Shown here in pieces: positions 1-7,331 of a stretch of 47,043 bases of DNA. How positions within the stretch are numbered: position 1 is the stretch's first letter; every line of letters starts with the position of its first letter. Source of the stretch: an uncultured Pseudomonadota bacterium (GTDB taxonomy: Bacteria > Pseudomonadota > Gammaproteobacteria > Methylococcales > Methylomonadaceae); assembly GCA_903847275.1 (NCBI GenBank), contig CAINDC010000220.1, positions 1-47,043 of the forward strand, given 5' to 3'. Both the position numbers and the translations under genes were made by a program. A model generated the notes under the pieces. It did no database searches. It was not told the DNA's origin and saw nothing but the letters and a program-made list of their open reading frames with translations.

Positions 1-80
1 AGTAACGTTTCCACTCGTTTACGAAGTTGTGGATGTTGATTGAGTCGGCTAATGAAAATCTGGTCGCTATGTTGAGTCAT
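1..80 (-). CDS. Partial gene, N-terminus only
   Basis: An open frame starts with ATG at 80 and runs off the window edge, so only about 26 residues are seen (beginning MTQHSDQIFISRL). It begins 8 bases after the nafY stop and could be the next gene of the rnf operon or the start of a mobile-element gene. A resemblance to the N-terminus of ISKra4-type transposases (a short Leu/Arg helix) is only an impression. There is no clear ribosome binding site. The function is unknown. Confidence 0.35.
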   Translation of the reverse strand, partial: MTQHSDQIFISRLNQHPQLRKRVETL

Positions 81-88
81 GGTTTATG

Positions 89-826
89 TCAATCCAAATG
101 ACAGTATTTTACAGAATTCCCCTCACTTTTAATCACACCCCTCATCCACCGTCCGCCCGTCCGCCCCAAAATTTTCGCCATCCAAGGCGGCGGAGCATCG
201 AACACTTTTTGAAACGTTTTTAACTGTTCAACAGCATCAATCACATCGGGAATTTTAATCGTATAAATATCAGCGCGAATCACTTTTGCTGCTGCTGGTC
301 CTCCGATTGATTGCATAAATAAAACGTGACAATCTTTGACCAAATTGACACGAAACAAATTGCGGTCGTCCGAATCATCTGCGCCAATCGTTGAGCGAAT
401 ATCAATCAAACGGTGTTCATCGCGTGACAATTGATAAACCAAAAAACGAAGACACGAACCAAAATGCCCGTTGAGCAGTTCATCGCTATTTGACGCAACG
501 CCGACGCGAATCGATTCGGGCATATCACCTTCTTTATACGCTTGAACTTCAGGCAAATTTTCATCTGTTTCTTCGCCCCACAAATAACGTACCGCCAATT
601 TGATATTTTCTAAACCAATATCAATGTCTTCGCCGTCTTCTTCGCCATCCAAACTGCCTATGCCCGTTTTTAAATTCGTGACCGTAATCGATTTGAGTTT
701 TTCATCATCCAATGGTGTGCCGACTTTTTCATGCAAAATTTCAATTAGTTTTTGCACGTTAACGTCAGGTAAAACGCGGGCTGCTAACGCAATTCGCAAA
801 GCTAGTTCTCGTGGTAATTGACTCAT
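89..826 (-). CDS. nafY: NafY-like FeMo-cofactor carrier / apodinitrogenase gamma subunit
   Basis: The 245-residue protein has the NafY layout: a helical N-terminal domain (about residues 1-85) and a NifX-type FeMo-co binding domain (about 104-225). In Azotobacter, NafY binds FeMo-co and apo-NifDK and helps insert the cofactor. The family's cofactor-ligand histidine is visible in an NGHFG motif, and it falls at residue 121, the number reported for the A. vinelandii protein. An acidic linker (about 60-72) joins the two domains. A good ribosome site (GAGGTG) precedes ATG at 826. The gene lies at the end of the rnf operon, as in Azotobacter, where nafY and rnf are also linked. Identification is strong; the in vivo role is inferred from the family. 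Confidence 0.9.
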   Translation of the reverse strand: MSQLPRELALRIALAARVLPDVNVQKLIEILHEKVGTPLDDEKLKSITVTNLKTGIGSLDGEEDGEDIDIGLENIKLAVRYLWGEETDENLPEVQAYKEGDMPESIRVGVASNSDELLNGHFGSCLRFLVYQLSRDEHRLIDIRSTIGADDSDDRNLFRVNLVKDCHVLFMQSIGGPAAAKVIRADIYTIKIPDVIDAVEQLKTFQKVFDAPPPWMAKILGRTGGRWMRGVIKSEGNSVKYCHLD

Positions 827-835
827 TTTTCACCT

Positions 836-1144
836 CTAAAGTTTGTGGTGTGCCTGCCAACCCGTATAACCTTCGTTGAGGCTGTAGACTTCTTTAAAAC
901 CAAAATCGCTAAACATTTCCGCCACATGTTCACTGGCGTGACCGTGATAGCAATAAATCAAAAAAGGCTGCTCTTTTTCGCCTTTTTGAATCAGGCTATC
1001 GCGCAGTTTTTCATGCAAGTGCATGGCATTTTCAAGATGCCCCGCGCGATAATCTTTCACATCACGACAATCCAAAATCACAGGCTTTTTTTCAGCAATA
1101 AATTGTGCCGCTTCACTGATAGCAAGATTTTTGAACGTTGCCAT
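836..1144 (-). CDS. Single-domain rhodanese (GlpE-like sulfurtransferase)
   Basis: This 102-residue protein is one rhodanese domain. The active-site loop is CYHGHAS with the catalytic Cys at residue 65, close to the GlpE loop, and the conserved LDCRD strand lies near residue 24. Such enzymes carry a persulfide on the Cys and pass sulfane sulfur to acceptors. It starts 2 bases after the preceding unknown gene ends, so it is translated from the rnf-nafY transcript. A role in sulfur supply for Fe-S or FeMo-co assembly is an inference from this position. No signal peptide is seen, so it should be cytoplasmic. Confidence 0.88.
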   Translation of the reverse strand: MATFKNLAISEAAQFIAEKKPVILDCRDVKDYRAGHLENAMHLHEKLRDSLIQKGEKEQPFLIYCYHGHASEHVAEMFSDFGFKEVYSLNEGYTGWQAHHKL

Positions 1145-1146
1145 TT

Positions 1147-1707
1147 TTAAACGGGGCCGCTATGTAGTTCTTTTTTCACAAAAATGGTTTTCGTCAAAGC
1201 GTCTTCAAACGCAATGGGCGCAGTTTTGATTTTGAAATCTTTCGCCGCGTCAAACATCGTCACAACTTTATCTTCGGCAGTTTGACCTTTTAAATCGGCT
1301 TTTTCAATATAGAGCAATTCTAAAGTTTCATTCCACACCATGCCGTCACGATATGGCACAAATTTGAACGTTAAACCTTCCAATTCAATCTGCATATTTT
1401 CAGCAATGTTTTCAACGTACATCACTAAAACGGTTTCGGGTGTTAAAGCCGTTTTGTATTTTGAAATAAACTCAGGAACTTGTGCGAGTTCATGAAACAT
1501 CCCGTTTACAAACACGAATTTTTCATCAGTCGCTAAAACTGCCGCTTGGTTCAACAACAATTTTGGTGGCATGTGAACGCCATCGTTTAATTCGCCTTGA
1601 ATTAAAATTAAATCACCACGAAATGCGGTGAATTTTTTGTCACTGGTTTTGCCCAACACCGAAGTGATGAATAAAAGACCTTCTTTGTCATAATTTGCGA
1701 GTAACAT
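1147..1707 (-). CDS. Unrecognised rnf/nif-linked protein
   Basis: I do not recognise this 186-residue protein. It has no cysteines, no membrane segments and no signal peptide, and it looks like a soluble alpha/beta protein (N-terminus MLLANYDKEG). A strong ribosome site (AGGAGA) precedes ATG at 1707. It sits between rnfH and the rhodanese with spacings of 30 and 2 bases, so it belongs to the same operon and is probably expressed under nitrogen-fixing conditions. The lack of cysteines argues against an Fe-S carrier. It could be an Rnf accessory or an assembly factor; neither is shown by sequence. Confidence 0.75.
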   Translation of the reverse strand: MLLANYDKEGLLFITSVLGKTSDKKFTAFRGDLILIQGELNDGVHMPPKLLLNQAAVLATDEKFVFVNGMFHELAQVPEFISKYKTALTPETVLVMYVENIAENMQIELEGLTFKFVPYRDGMVWNETLELLYIEKADLKGQTAEDKVVTMFDAAKDFKIKTAPIAFEDALTKTIFVKKELHSGPV

Positions 1708-1737
1708 TTTGATTCTCCTGATTAAAAAACTTTGTGT

Positions 1738-2004
1738 TTAAACATCGACACGGCGACGTTGTACTTGTTGTGGATCTGCGGTAATTTTTCGGTAAATTTC
1801 AATGCGGTCGCCTTCTCGAATTGGCGCGTCCAACTTCGCTAATTTGCCGTAAACACCAACTTTTTGTGACGTTAAATCAATAAGTGGGTATTGCTTTAAA
1901 ACGCCTGATAATTCGATAGCTTCTTGAATCGTGCTGTCGTCTGGCACTTCTAAACGAACCCATAATTGCCGTTCTGCTTCGGCATAGCACACGCCGATAT
2001 TCAT
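1738..2004 (-). CDS. rnfH: RnfH, small ubiquitin-like protein of the Rnf operon
   Basis: The 88-residue protein matches RnfH (UPF0125), a beta-grasp fold protein made with Rnf complexes; its exact function is not settled. Typical family segments are visible: the N-terminal IGVCYAEAERQ strand and the GDRIEIYRKITADPQ segment near the end, followed by a basic tail. Its start overlaps the rnfE stop (ATGA type), which indicates translational coupling. The gene order A-B-C-D-G-E-H is the standard one. Confidence 0.92.
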   Translation of the reverse strand: MNIGVCYAEAERQLWVRLEVPDDSTIQEAIELSGVLKQYPLIDLTSQKVGVYGKLAKLDAPIREGDRIEIYRKITADPQQVQRRRVDV

Positions 2005-2666
2005 GATTTTTTCTCCGCTTTTTGGTCAAATAACCGTTTCATCGCCACTAAAAATCCCAGCATAATGAAACCACCTGGCGGCAACGCCGTTAATAAAAAA
2101 CCTTTGTAATCATCAATCACGGTCAGTTCCATAAAACGGAAACTCTCGCCGAGCAAAACGGACGCATTGGCAAATAGTGTTCCTGTTGAACTGATTTCAC
2201 GCATCGCGCCTAAAATCACCATTACTAGCGTAAAACCAACGCCCATCATGAAACCATCCCAAAGCGACGGCAGCGGTTCTTGTTTTGAGGCAAAGGATTC
2301 GACGCGCCCTAAAATCGCGCAATTCGTCACAATCAACGGAATGAATAAACCTAACACTTTGTGCAATTCGTGCATCCACGCATTGAGGCAAATATCAACT
2401 AGCGTCACCAGCGCGGCAATAAGCAATACAAAAATGGGAATCCGAATTTCAGACGGAATTAAATGGCGATTCAAAGACACGATGCCATTCGAGGCGACCA
2501 TCACAGCAATCGTCGCAAGCCCCATTCCTAAACCATTCGTCGCCGTTCCTGTCACCGCAAGCAACGGACATAATGCTAAATTTTGCGTGAGGACAACGTT
2601 GTTATCCCAAAGTCCATCACGGGCAATTCTTTTATATTCGGGTGAAAAAAATATCGACAGATTCAT
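2001..2666 (-). CDS. rnfE: Rnf complex membrane subunit E
   Basis: A 221-residue polytopic membrane protein with about six hydrophobic segments and the NqrD/RnfE pattern. The family's inner-membrane Fe-S cysteines appear in an LALCPLL and an IVTNCAIL segment. RnfE pairs with RnfA in the membrane core that couples ferredoxin/NADH electron transfer to an ion gradient. Here the likely direction is ion-driven reduction of ferredoxin or flavodoxin for nitrogenase. Start and stop overlap rnfG and rnfH by four bases each, so the gene is tightly coupled in the operon. Confidence 0.96.
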   Translation of the reverse strand: MNLSIFFSPEYKRIARDGLWDNNVVLTQNLALCPLLAVTGTATNGLGMGLATIAVMVASNGIVSLNRHLIPSEIRIPIFVLLIAALVTLVDICLNAWMHELHKVLGLFIPLIVTNCAILGRVESFASKQEPLPSLWDGFMMGVGFTLVMVILGAMREISSTGTLFANASVLLGESFRFMELTVIDDYKGFLLTALPPGGFIMLGFLVAMKRLFDQKAEKKS

Positions 2667-3349
2667 AATTTTTCTCCTGTAGCGAGCAATGTGGCTTGAT
2701 TTGCTTTGTAGAATTCCAATCCACGACGAATCGCTAAAACCACTTTTCGAGGTGTAATCGTCGCGCCGCTGAATTGGTCAAAAATACCGTTGTCTTTTTT
2801 AACTGCCCATTGCTCAAAGCTGACGTTGTCGAGCGATTTGCCGTTGAAACTTAAAATCCATTTCGATTTGCTGATTTCGATTTTATCGCCAAGACCTGGG
2901 GTTTCGGTGTGTGAAATGACGCGCACACCTAAAATTTCGCCATTTTTGTCAATGCCCATCACCAAACTAATAGCGCCTGCGTAACCATCTGGCGCAACGA
3001 ATTTGAAACACACGGCATTCACGTCACCTTGTTTTTTCGCCAAATAAACAATGGTTTCAGCTGCGCCTAAATTTGCCTCAGCGGATGGCAAGGTGACTGT
3101 ATCGAATAACAAATCGTTATCGTGAATTTCAGCAGGGATAACTTCTTCGAGTTTTGCTTTTAAATCTTCTTCGAGCCGTAATTGAATTACGCCGCGTGTC
3201 GCTAAATCCGCCATGCCCAATAACAACGCGGCAGCCAACGCAAAACCTGCTAATACGCCTGTTTGATAACCTAATTTTGGACGTAATTTTTCTAAATTTT
3301 CGGGTTCGAGCCACGCTTTTAATTGAGCTTTTATCGTTTCCAAGTTCAT
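2663..3349 (-). CDS. rnfG: Rnf complex FMN-binding subunit G
   Basis: The 228-residue protein has one N-terminal membrane anchor (about residues 28-48) and a periplasmic FMN-binding domain. The flavinylation motif SGATIT near residue 195 supplies the threonine that takes covalent FMN in this family. A second family segment (VISHTETPGLGDK) lies near residue 145. It starts 3 bases after rnfD and overlaps rnfE by 4. A ribosome site (GGGAGG) is present at the end of rnfD. Confidence 0.96.
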   Translation of the reverse strand: MNLETIKAQLKAWLEPENLEKLRPKLGYQTGVLAGFALAAALLLGMADLATRGVIQLRLEEDLKAKLEEVIPAEIHDNDLLFDTVTLPSAEANLGAAETIVYLAKKQGDVNAVCFKFVAPDGYAGAISLVMGIDKNGEILGVRVISHTETPGLGDKIEISKSKWILSFNGKSLDNVSFEQWAVKKDNGIFDQFSGATITPRKVVLAIRRGLEFYKANQATLLATGEKL

Positions 3350-3352
3350 GAC

Positions 3353-4408
3353 TTAACCTCCCTCAATCGGTTTGCCGTCACGAGTACGACCGTAAATGCG
3401 TGGACGAATGTAATGGTCAATGAGTGGCGTGACCGAATTCATGAGCAACACCGCAAAGCCTGTGCCTTCTGGATAACCGCCCCATGAACGAATCACGAAA
3501 ATAAACACGCCACAGCCTGTTCCAAAAATCAGTTGTCCGAGCGGTGTGTTTGGTGAGGTGACGTAATCAGTGGCGATGAAAAATGCGACCAGCATTAACG
3601 CACCTGAATTCAAATGTACCCACGCACTCAAATAATGTGTACTGTCGATGAGATTGAAGAGCGTCGAAAGCACAGCAACCGTAGCGAGCAATGAAACGGG
3701 AATAAACCACTGAATCACGCCTTGACGCATTAACCAGATGCCGCTGAGCAAAATCAATAACGTTGAGGTTTCGCCTAAACTGCCACGTTCCCATCCAATG
3801 AATGCTAGAAAACCTGAATAATCACTGAGCAAATCGGGTAAAAGTTGCGCTTGCGAAAAACCTGTTTTCACAAACCCTAACGTGGTCGCACCTGTGATGG
3901 CATCGCTGATTTCTGCACCTGAAAAGGTAATTTTGAAACCTTCTAAAATATCCAATCCCGTGAAAAACGGTGACACATTCACCCACGTTGTCATTTCAAT
4001 TGGGAATGAAATCAAGAGCGCGACTCGTGCGAGCATGGCAGGATTAAATAAATTCTGTCCTAATCCACCGTAGACGTGTTTGCCTAAAATAATCGCTAAT
4101 CCCGAACCCACAACGCCAATCCACCACGGTGCATAAGGTGGCAACGTCATAGCAACTAATAAACCTGTGACAATTGCCGAACCATCGAGCAAATAAGATT
4201 CGATTGCGCTGCCTTTGAGTTTTAAACAAATTGCTTCAAATACTAACGCCGACGACACCGTAACAAAAGTTAAGAACAGGGCTGACCAGCCAAAAATGAT
4301 GATTCCGAATCCCAGCGCGGGTAATAAAGCAAAAATCACTTTTCGCATAATTTCATCGACACGCCGCGCCGAACTTATATGCGGTGAACTTATTGGTTTT
4401 GCATTCAT
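3353..4408 (-). CDS. rnfD: Rnf complex flavin-binding membrane subunit D
   Basis: A 351-residue multi-spanning membrane protein of the NqrB/RnfD family. The covalent-FMN motif (DAITGATTLG) is near residue 170. Hydrophobic helices cover most of the chain, with a soluble N-terminal stretch and a charged C-terminus ending in EGG. It overlaps the rnfC stop as ATGA, so translation is coupled. In Rnf this subunit carries electrons through the membrane together with A, E and G. Confidence 0.96.
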   Translation of the reverse strand: MNAKPISSPHISSARRVDEIMRKVIFALLPALGFGIIIFGWSALFLTFVTVSSALVFEAICLKLKGSAIESYLLDGSAIVTGLLVAMTLPPYAPWWIGVVGSGLAIILGKHVYGGLGQNLFNPAMLARVALLISFPIEMTTWVNVSPFFTGLDILEGFKITFSGAEISDAITGATTLGFVKTGFSQAQLLPDLLSDYSGFLAFIGWERGSLGETSTLLILLSGIWLMRQGVIQWFIPVSLLATVAVLSTLFNLIDSTHYLSAWVHLNSGALMLVAFFIATDYVTSPNTPLGQLIFGTGCGVFIFVIRSWGGYPEGTGFAVLLMNSVTPLIDHYIRPRIYGRTRDGKPIEGG

Positions 4409-5901
4409 GCTTTTTCCTCCTGCGCTTTTGCTTGTGCTTCTGCGGCTTGACGAGCAGCCCTTGCTTCCATCACTCGACGTGCGTCTTCTTCGGCTTCGGC
4501 TTTGATTCGTTCCATGCGATGGGTTCGATTTTCGGCGAGGCGTTTGGTTTGTTCGGCTTTATGTTCGCGTTGTTGACGGCTGAATAATTCACCTGAGGCA
4601 AATTTGAAATAATGCACTAACGGAATGTTCGACGGGCAAACGTAAGAGCAACTGCCGCAACTAATGCAATCTTTTAGCCCTAAATCCACAGCGGCATCGA
4701 GTTTGTTAGCTTTAATGCGGCTTGCCATTTCGAGCGGCAACAATCCAACGGGGCAAGCGGTGACGCAACTTGAGCAACGAATGCACGGTTTAACTTCGGG
4801 TTCAAAAATATCTTCATGTGATAACGCTAAAATTCCGCTACTTGCTTTCACCACAGGAACATCGGCGTGAGGCAAGACTTCGCCCATCATTGGCCCGCCC
4901 ATGATTAAACGCGCGAGTTTTTCGTTTTCAACGCCGCAAAACGCTAAAACCTCTGACATCAATGTGCCGATTAACACTTCAACATTTTGCGGTTTAGGAA
5001 CTGCGCCACCTGAAACCGTCACGACACGACTAATTAACGGTTTTGATAAACAAACCGCTTGATAAACGGCGTAAGCGGTGGCGACGTTGTGAATAATGAC
5101 ACCGACATCTGTTGCTCTGCCATCTGCGGGAATTTCTTTGCCCGTTAAATAACGCAACATTTGTCTATCCCAGCCCATTGGATAACGGGTGGGAACTTGC
5201 ACGACGCTGATTTCTGGGAAATTATTGCTTGCCTCAGTCATTTCAGAAAAGGCACGCGCTTTGTTGTCTTCAATGCCGACAATCGCTTTCGGTGCATTCA
5301 TGCCGCGCAACATCAAACGAATACCGCTGACGATTTCACCTGCGCGTTCTTGCATCAACAAATCGTCGCAAGTCAAATACGGTTCGCATTCGCCCGCGTT
5401 AATTAACAAGGTGTGAATTTGATTTTTGCGCCCTAAATTTAATTTCACCGCTGACGGGAATACTGCGCCACCTAAACCGACAACCCCCGCGCCACCTACT
5501 CGCAAACAAATTTCTTCGGGCGAGAGTTCAAACGGTTTTTCAGGAATGGCGTATTTGAACCATTTTTCTTGTCCGTCGGTTTCAATCACGATGGTGCGAA
5601 TTGGCAGAGCGGACGGATGTGGCGAAGGAAAGTCTTGCACGTCAAGAATCACGCCCGAACTCGGAGCATGAACAGGCGCAGAAATTGTGCCTTGACTGTA
5701 CGCGAGCAATTGCCCTTTTAAAACGTGTTCGCCCACTTTCACAATTGGTTCAGCAGGTTTGCCAACGTGTTGTTGCACGGGAATATACAGTTTTTTCGGC
5801 AACGGTAAATTCATTGCAATCGGTTTATCGCAGGTTTCGGCTTTATGTTCTTCGGCGTGAATACCGCCGCGAAATTTAGGATTTTCAAGAAATTCAAACA
5901 T
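4405..5901 (-). CDS. rnfC: Rnf complex NADH/FMN and Fe-S subunit C
   Basis: RnfC is the cytoplasmic NADH- and FMN-binding subunit. The glycine-rich GAGVVGLGGAVFP segment (about residue 140) and two 4Fe-4S ferredoxin motifs, CIRCSSCVTACP and CISCGSCSYVCP, are clear. A charged Ala/Glu/Lys-rich tail after about residue 440 is usual, although shorter than in enterobacterial RnfC. I place the start at the second ATG (5901), which gives 498 residues and 8 bases of spacing from AGGAG; the ATG at 5907 lies only 2 bases from it. The gene sits between rnfB and rnfD in the standard order. Confidence 0.96.
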   Translation of the reverse strand: MFEFLENPKFRGGIHAEEHKAETCDKPIAMNLPLPKKLYIPVQQHVGKPAEPIVKVGEHVLKGQLLAYSQGTISAPVHAPSSGVILDVQDFPSPHPSALPIRTIVIETDGQEKWFKYAIPEKPFELSPEEICLRVGGAGVVGLGGAVFPSAVKLNLGRKNQIHTLLINAGECEPYLTCDDLLMQERAGEIVSGIRLMLRGMNAPKAIVGIEDNKARAFSEMTEASNNFPEISVVQVPTRYPMGWDRQMLRYLTGKEIPADGRATDVGVIIHNVATAYAVYQAVCLSKPLISRVVTVSGGAVPKPQNVEVLIGTLMSEVLAFCGVENEKLARLIMGGPMMGEVLPHADVPVVKASSGILALSHEDIFEPEVKPCIRCSSCVTACPVGLLPLEMASRIKANKLDAAVDLGLKDCISCGSCSYVCPSNIPLVHYFKFASGELFSRQQREHKAEQTKRLAENRTHRMERIKAEAEEDARRVMEARAARQAAEAQAKAQEEKA

Positions 5902-5912
5902 GGTCATTTCTC

Positions 5913-6452
5913 CTAAGCCGCCGCAAGTTGAGGTTTATGCCAACGCCACTCACGCAAAGTCACGTCAATTGGGTGCATTTGCAAACATTCAGTCGGACAT
6001 ACCGCCACGCATTTTTCGCAACCAATGCACGCATCGGCAACCACCGCATGAATTTGTTTTGGCGCACCGACAATCGCATCGGTTGGGCAAACTTTGAAAC
6101 AGCGTGTACAACCTGTGCAAGTATCTTCGCTTACTCGCGCCACCATTGGTTCAGCGTCTTTGGTTTGACTTAAATCCACATCTACACCGAGTAATTTGGC
6201 GAGTTGTTCTACTAACGCATTGCCACCAGGAGGGCAAAGTGTCACAGGTGCTGCGCCAGAAACGACTGCTTCGGCAGCAGGTCTGCAACCAGGAAAACCG
6301 CATTGTCCACATTGCGAACCTGGCATTAAGGCTTCGACACGTTCAACGAGTGGGTCGGATTCAACTTTGAGATATTTCGCGGCAATGCCCAAGCTCAAGC
6401 CTAAGGCTAATCCTAATAACGTTAAGATGATAATCGCAGAAAAAACGTACAT
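5913..6452 (-). CDS. rnfB: Rnf complex ferredoxin-like subunit B
   Basis: With the start at ATG 6452 (AGAGG upstream) the protein has 179 residues, the usual RnfB size. It has one N-terminal membrane anchor, a CGQCGFPGC cluster motif and two ferredoxin 4Fe-4S motifs (CTGCTRCFKVCP and CIGCEKCVAVCP). RnfB exchanges electrons with soluble ferredoxin or flavodoxin. A longer frame reaching into rnfA would add a non-homologous leader and was not chosen. The many ferredoxins elsewhere in the window are its natural partners. Confidence 0.95.
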   Translation of the reverse strand: MYVFSAIIILTLLGLALGLSLGIAAKYLKVESDPLVERVEALMPGSQCGQCGFPGCRPAAEAVVSGAAPVTLCPPGGNALVEQLAKLLGVDVDLSQTKDAEPMVARVSEDTCTGCTRCFKVCPTDAIVGAPKQIHAVVADACIGCEKCVAVCPTECLQMHPIDVTLREWRWHKPQLAAA

Positions 6453-6480
6453 GACCGCGCCTCTTAGGATTCGTAAGGGT

Positions 6481-7062
6481 TCATTTGATGGGAAGTCCTG
6501 CAAAGCCCATAAAGGCAAGTGACAGAATGCCAGCGGTAATAAAGGCTATCGGTGTTCCCGTAAAAAGTGCGGGGACTGACATTAACGCCAAGCGTTCACG
6601 CAACCCCGCGAAGAGTACCATCACCAACGTAAAACCTAATGCTGCACCAAAACCAAATAATAAACTTTGAATGAAATTGTATTGTTCCTGAATATTAAGT
6701 AACGCCACACCCAACACCGCGCAATTTGTGGTAATCAACGGCAAGAAAATTCCTAATACTTGATATAAAACAGGGCTGGTTTTGTGAATCACCATTTCGG
6801 TAAATTGCACCACCGCCGCAATTACTAAAATAAAACCCAGCACTCGCAAAAAACCAATATCGAACGGAATCAATAGTCGATGTTCAAGCACCCAACTTGC
6901 CGCCGACGCTAAGGTCAAAACGAAAGTAGTCGCCATGCCCATGCCGAGTGCCGTGTCGAGTTTGTTCGATACGCCCATAAATGGACATAATCCAAGAAAC
7001 TTAACTAAGACAACATTGTTGACTAATGCCGTTCCTAAAATGAGTAAGAGATATTCGCTCAT
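6481..7062 (-). CDS. rnfA: Rnf complex membrane subunit A
   Basis: A 193-residue polytopic protein starting [10 protein letters not shown], exactly where RnfA proteins start. Conserved segments [10 protein letters not shown] and [10 protein letters not shown] hold the family's cysteines for the inter-subunit Fe-S cluster with RnfE. The open frame extends upstream to 7203, but the sigma-54 promoter at 7095-7110 lies inside that extension, so the leader cannot be part of the normal product. First gene of the leftward rnf-nafY operon. Confidence 0.96.
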   Translation of the reverse strand: MSEYLLLILGTALVNNVVLVKFLGLCPFMGVSNKLDTALGMGMATTFVLTLASAASWVLEHRLLIPFDIGFLRVLGFILVIAAVVQFTEMVIHKTSPVLYQVLGIFLPLITTNCAVLGVALLNIQEQYNFIQSLLFGFGAALGFTLVMVLFAGLRERLALMSVPALFTGTPIAFITAGILSLAFMGFAGLPIK

Positions 7063-7094
7063 GACTTTCACCCGCAATTGTTTAAATCTACTTT

Positions 7095-7110
7095 TGCACC
7101 AACTGTGCCA
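7095..7110 (-). promoter_or_regulatory. Sigma-54 promoter of the rnf operon
   Basis: On the minus strand the sequence reads TGGCACAGTTGGTGCA. The -24 GG and -12 GC are at the canonical spacing, and the match to the consensus is close apart from G for T before TGC. It lies 33 bases upstream of the rnfA start and downstream of two TGT-N10-ACA sites. Confidence 0.8.
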
Positions 7111-7186
7111 AGGAAATCGACCGCGTGAAAGCGTTGAATTTTGAGCATTGCGAACAAAAAATGATTCACAACGGTGCAGTTTTTTC

Positions 7187-7202
7187 TGTGTGAGATAAGA
7201 CA
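7187..7202. promoter_or_regulatory. NifA upstream activator site (UAS) 1
   Basis: TGT-N10-ACA, the NifA binding consensus. It lies about 77 bases upstream of the rnf -24 element and about 75 bases upstream of the rightward nifL promoter candidate, so it could serve either direction. Confidence 0.7.
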
Positions 7203-7204
7203 AT

Positions 7205-7220
7205 TGTCGGAAACCTTACA
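7205..7220. promoter_or_regulatory. NifA upstream activator site (UAS) 2
   Basis: A second TGT-N10-ACA (TGTCGG...CTTACA) exactly 18 bases after the first, so the two sites form a tandem array between the divergent promoters. Confidence 0.7.
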
Positions 7221-7275
7221 AAAGTTTTACCGTATGATTACGTGAAACAAGGCGTAATGTGAGAGATTAAGAATC

Positions 7276-7291
7276 TGGCGTTTTACTTGCA
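7276..7291 (+). promoter_or_regulatory. Candidate sigma-54 promoter of nifLA
   Basis: TGGCGTTTTACTTGCA has GG and GC at the right spacing and TTGCA at -12, but the -24 box is TGGCG instead of TGGCA. It lies 41 bases before the nifL ATG. If real, nifLA would be activated by NifA or NtrC. Confidence 0.6.
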
Positions 7292-7331
7292 TTGCCTAAT
7301 AAATAACCGAGTTGCAACCGAGTATTAAATT

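Noticed and set aside
2167-2682. 171-residue plus-strand frame across rnfE
   Set aside because: It is antisense to rnfE/rnfG, which are clearly identified; the frame shows no family features.
6453-6518. Longer RnfB start overlapping rnfA
   Set aside because: The ATG at 6452 has a ribosome site and the normal RnfB N-terminal anchor; the extension is the rnfA 3' end in another frame.
7063-7203. Longer RnfA with a 47-residue N-terminal leader
   Set aside because: The leader is not RnfA-like and the sigma-54 promoter at 7095-7110 lies inside it.
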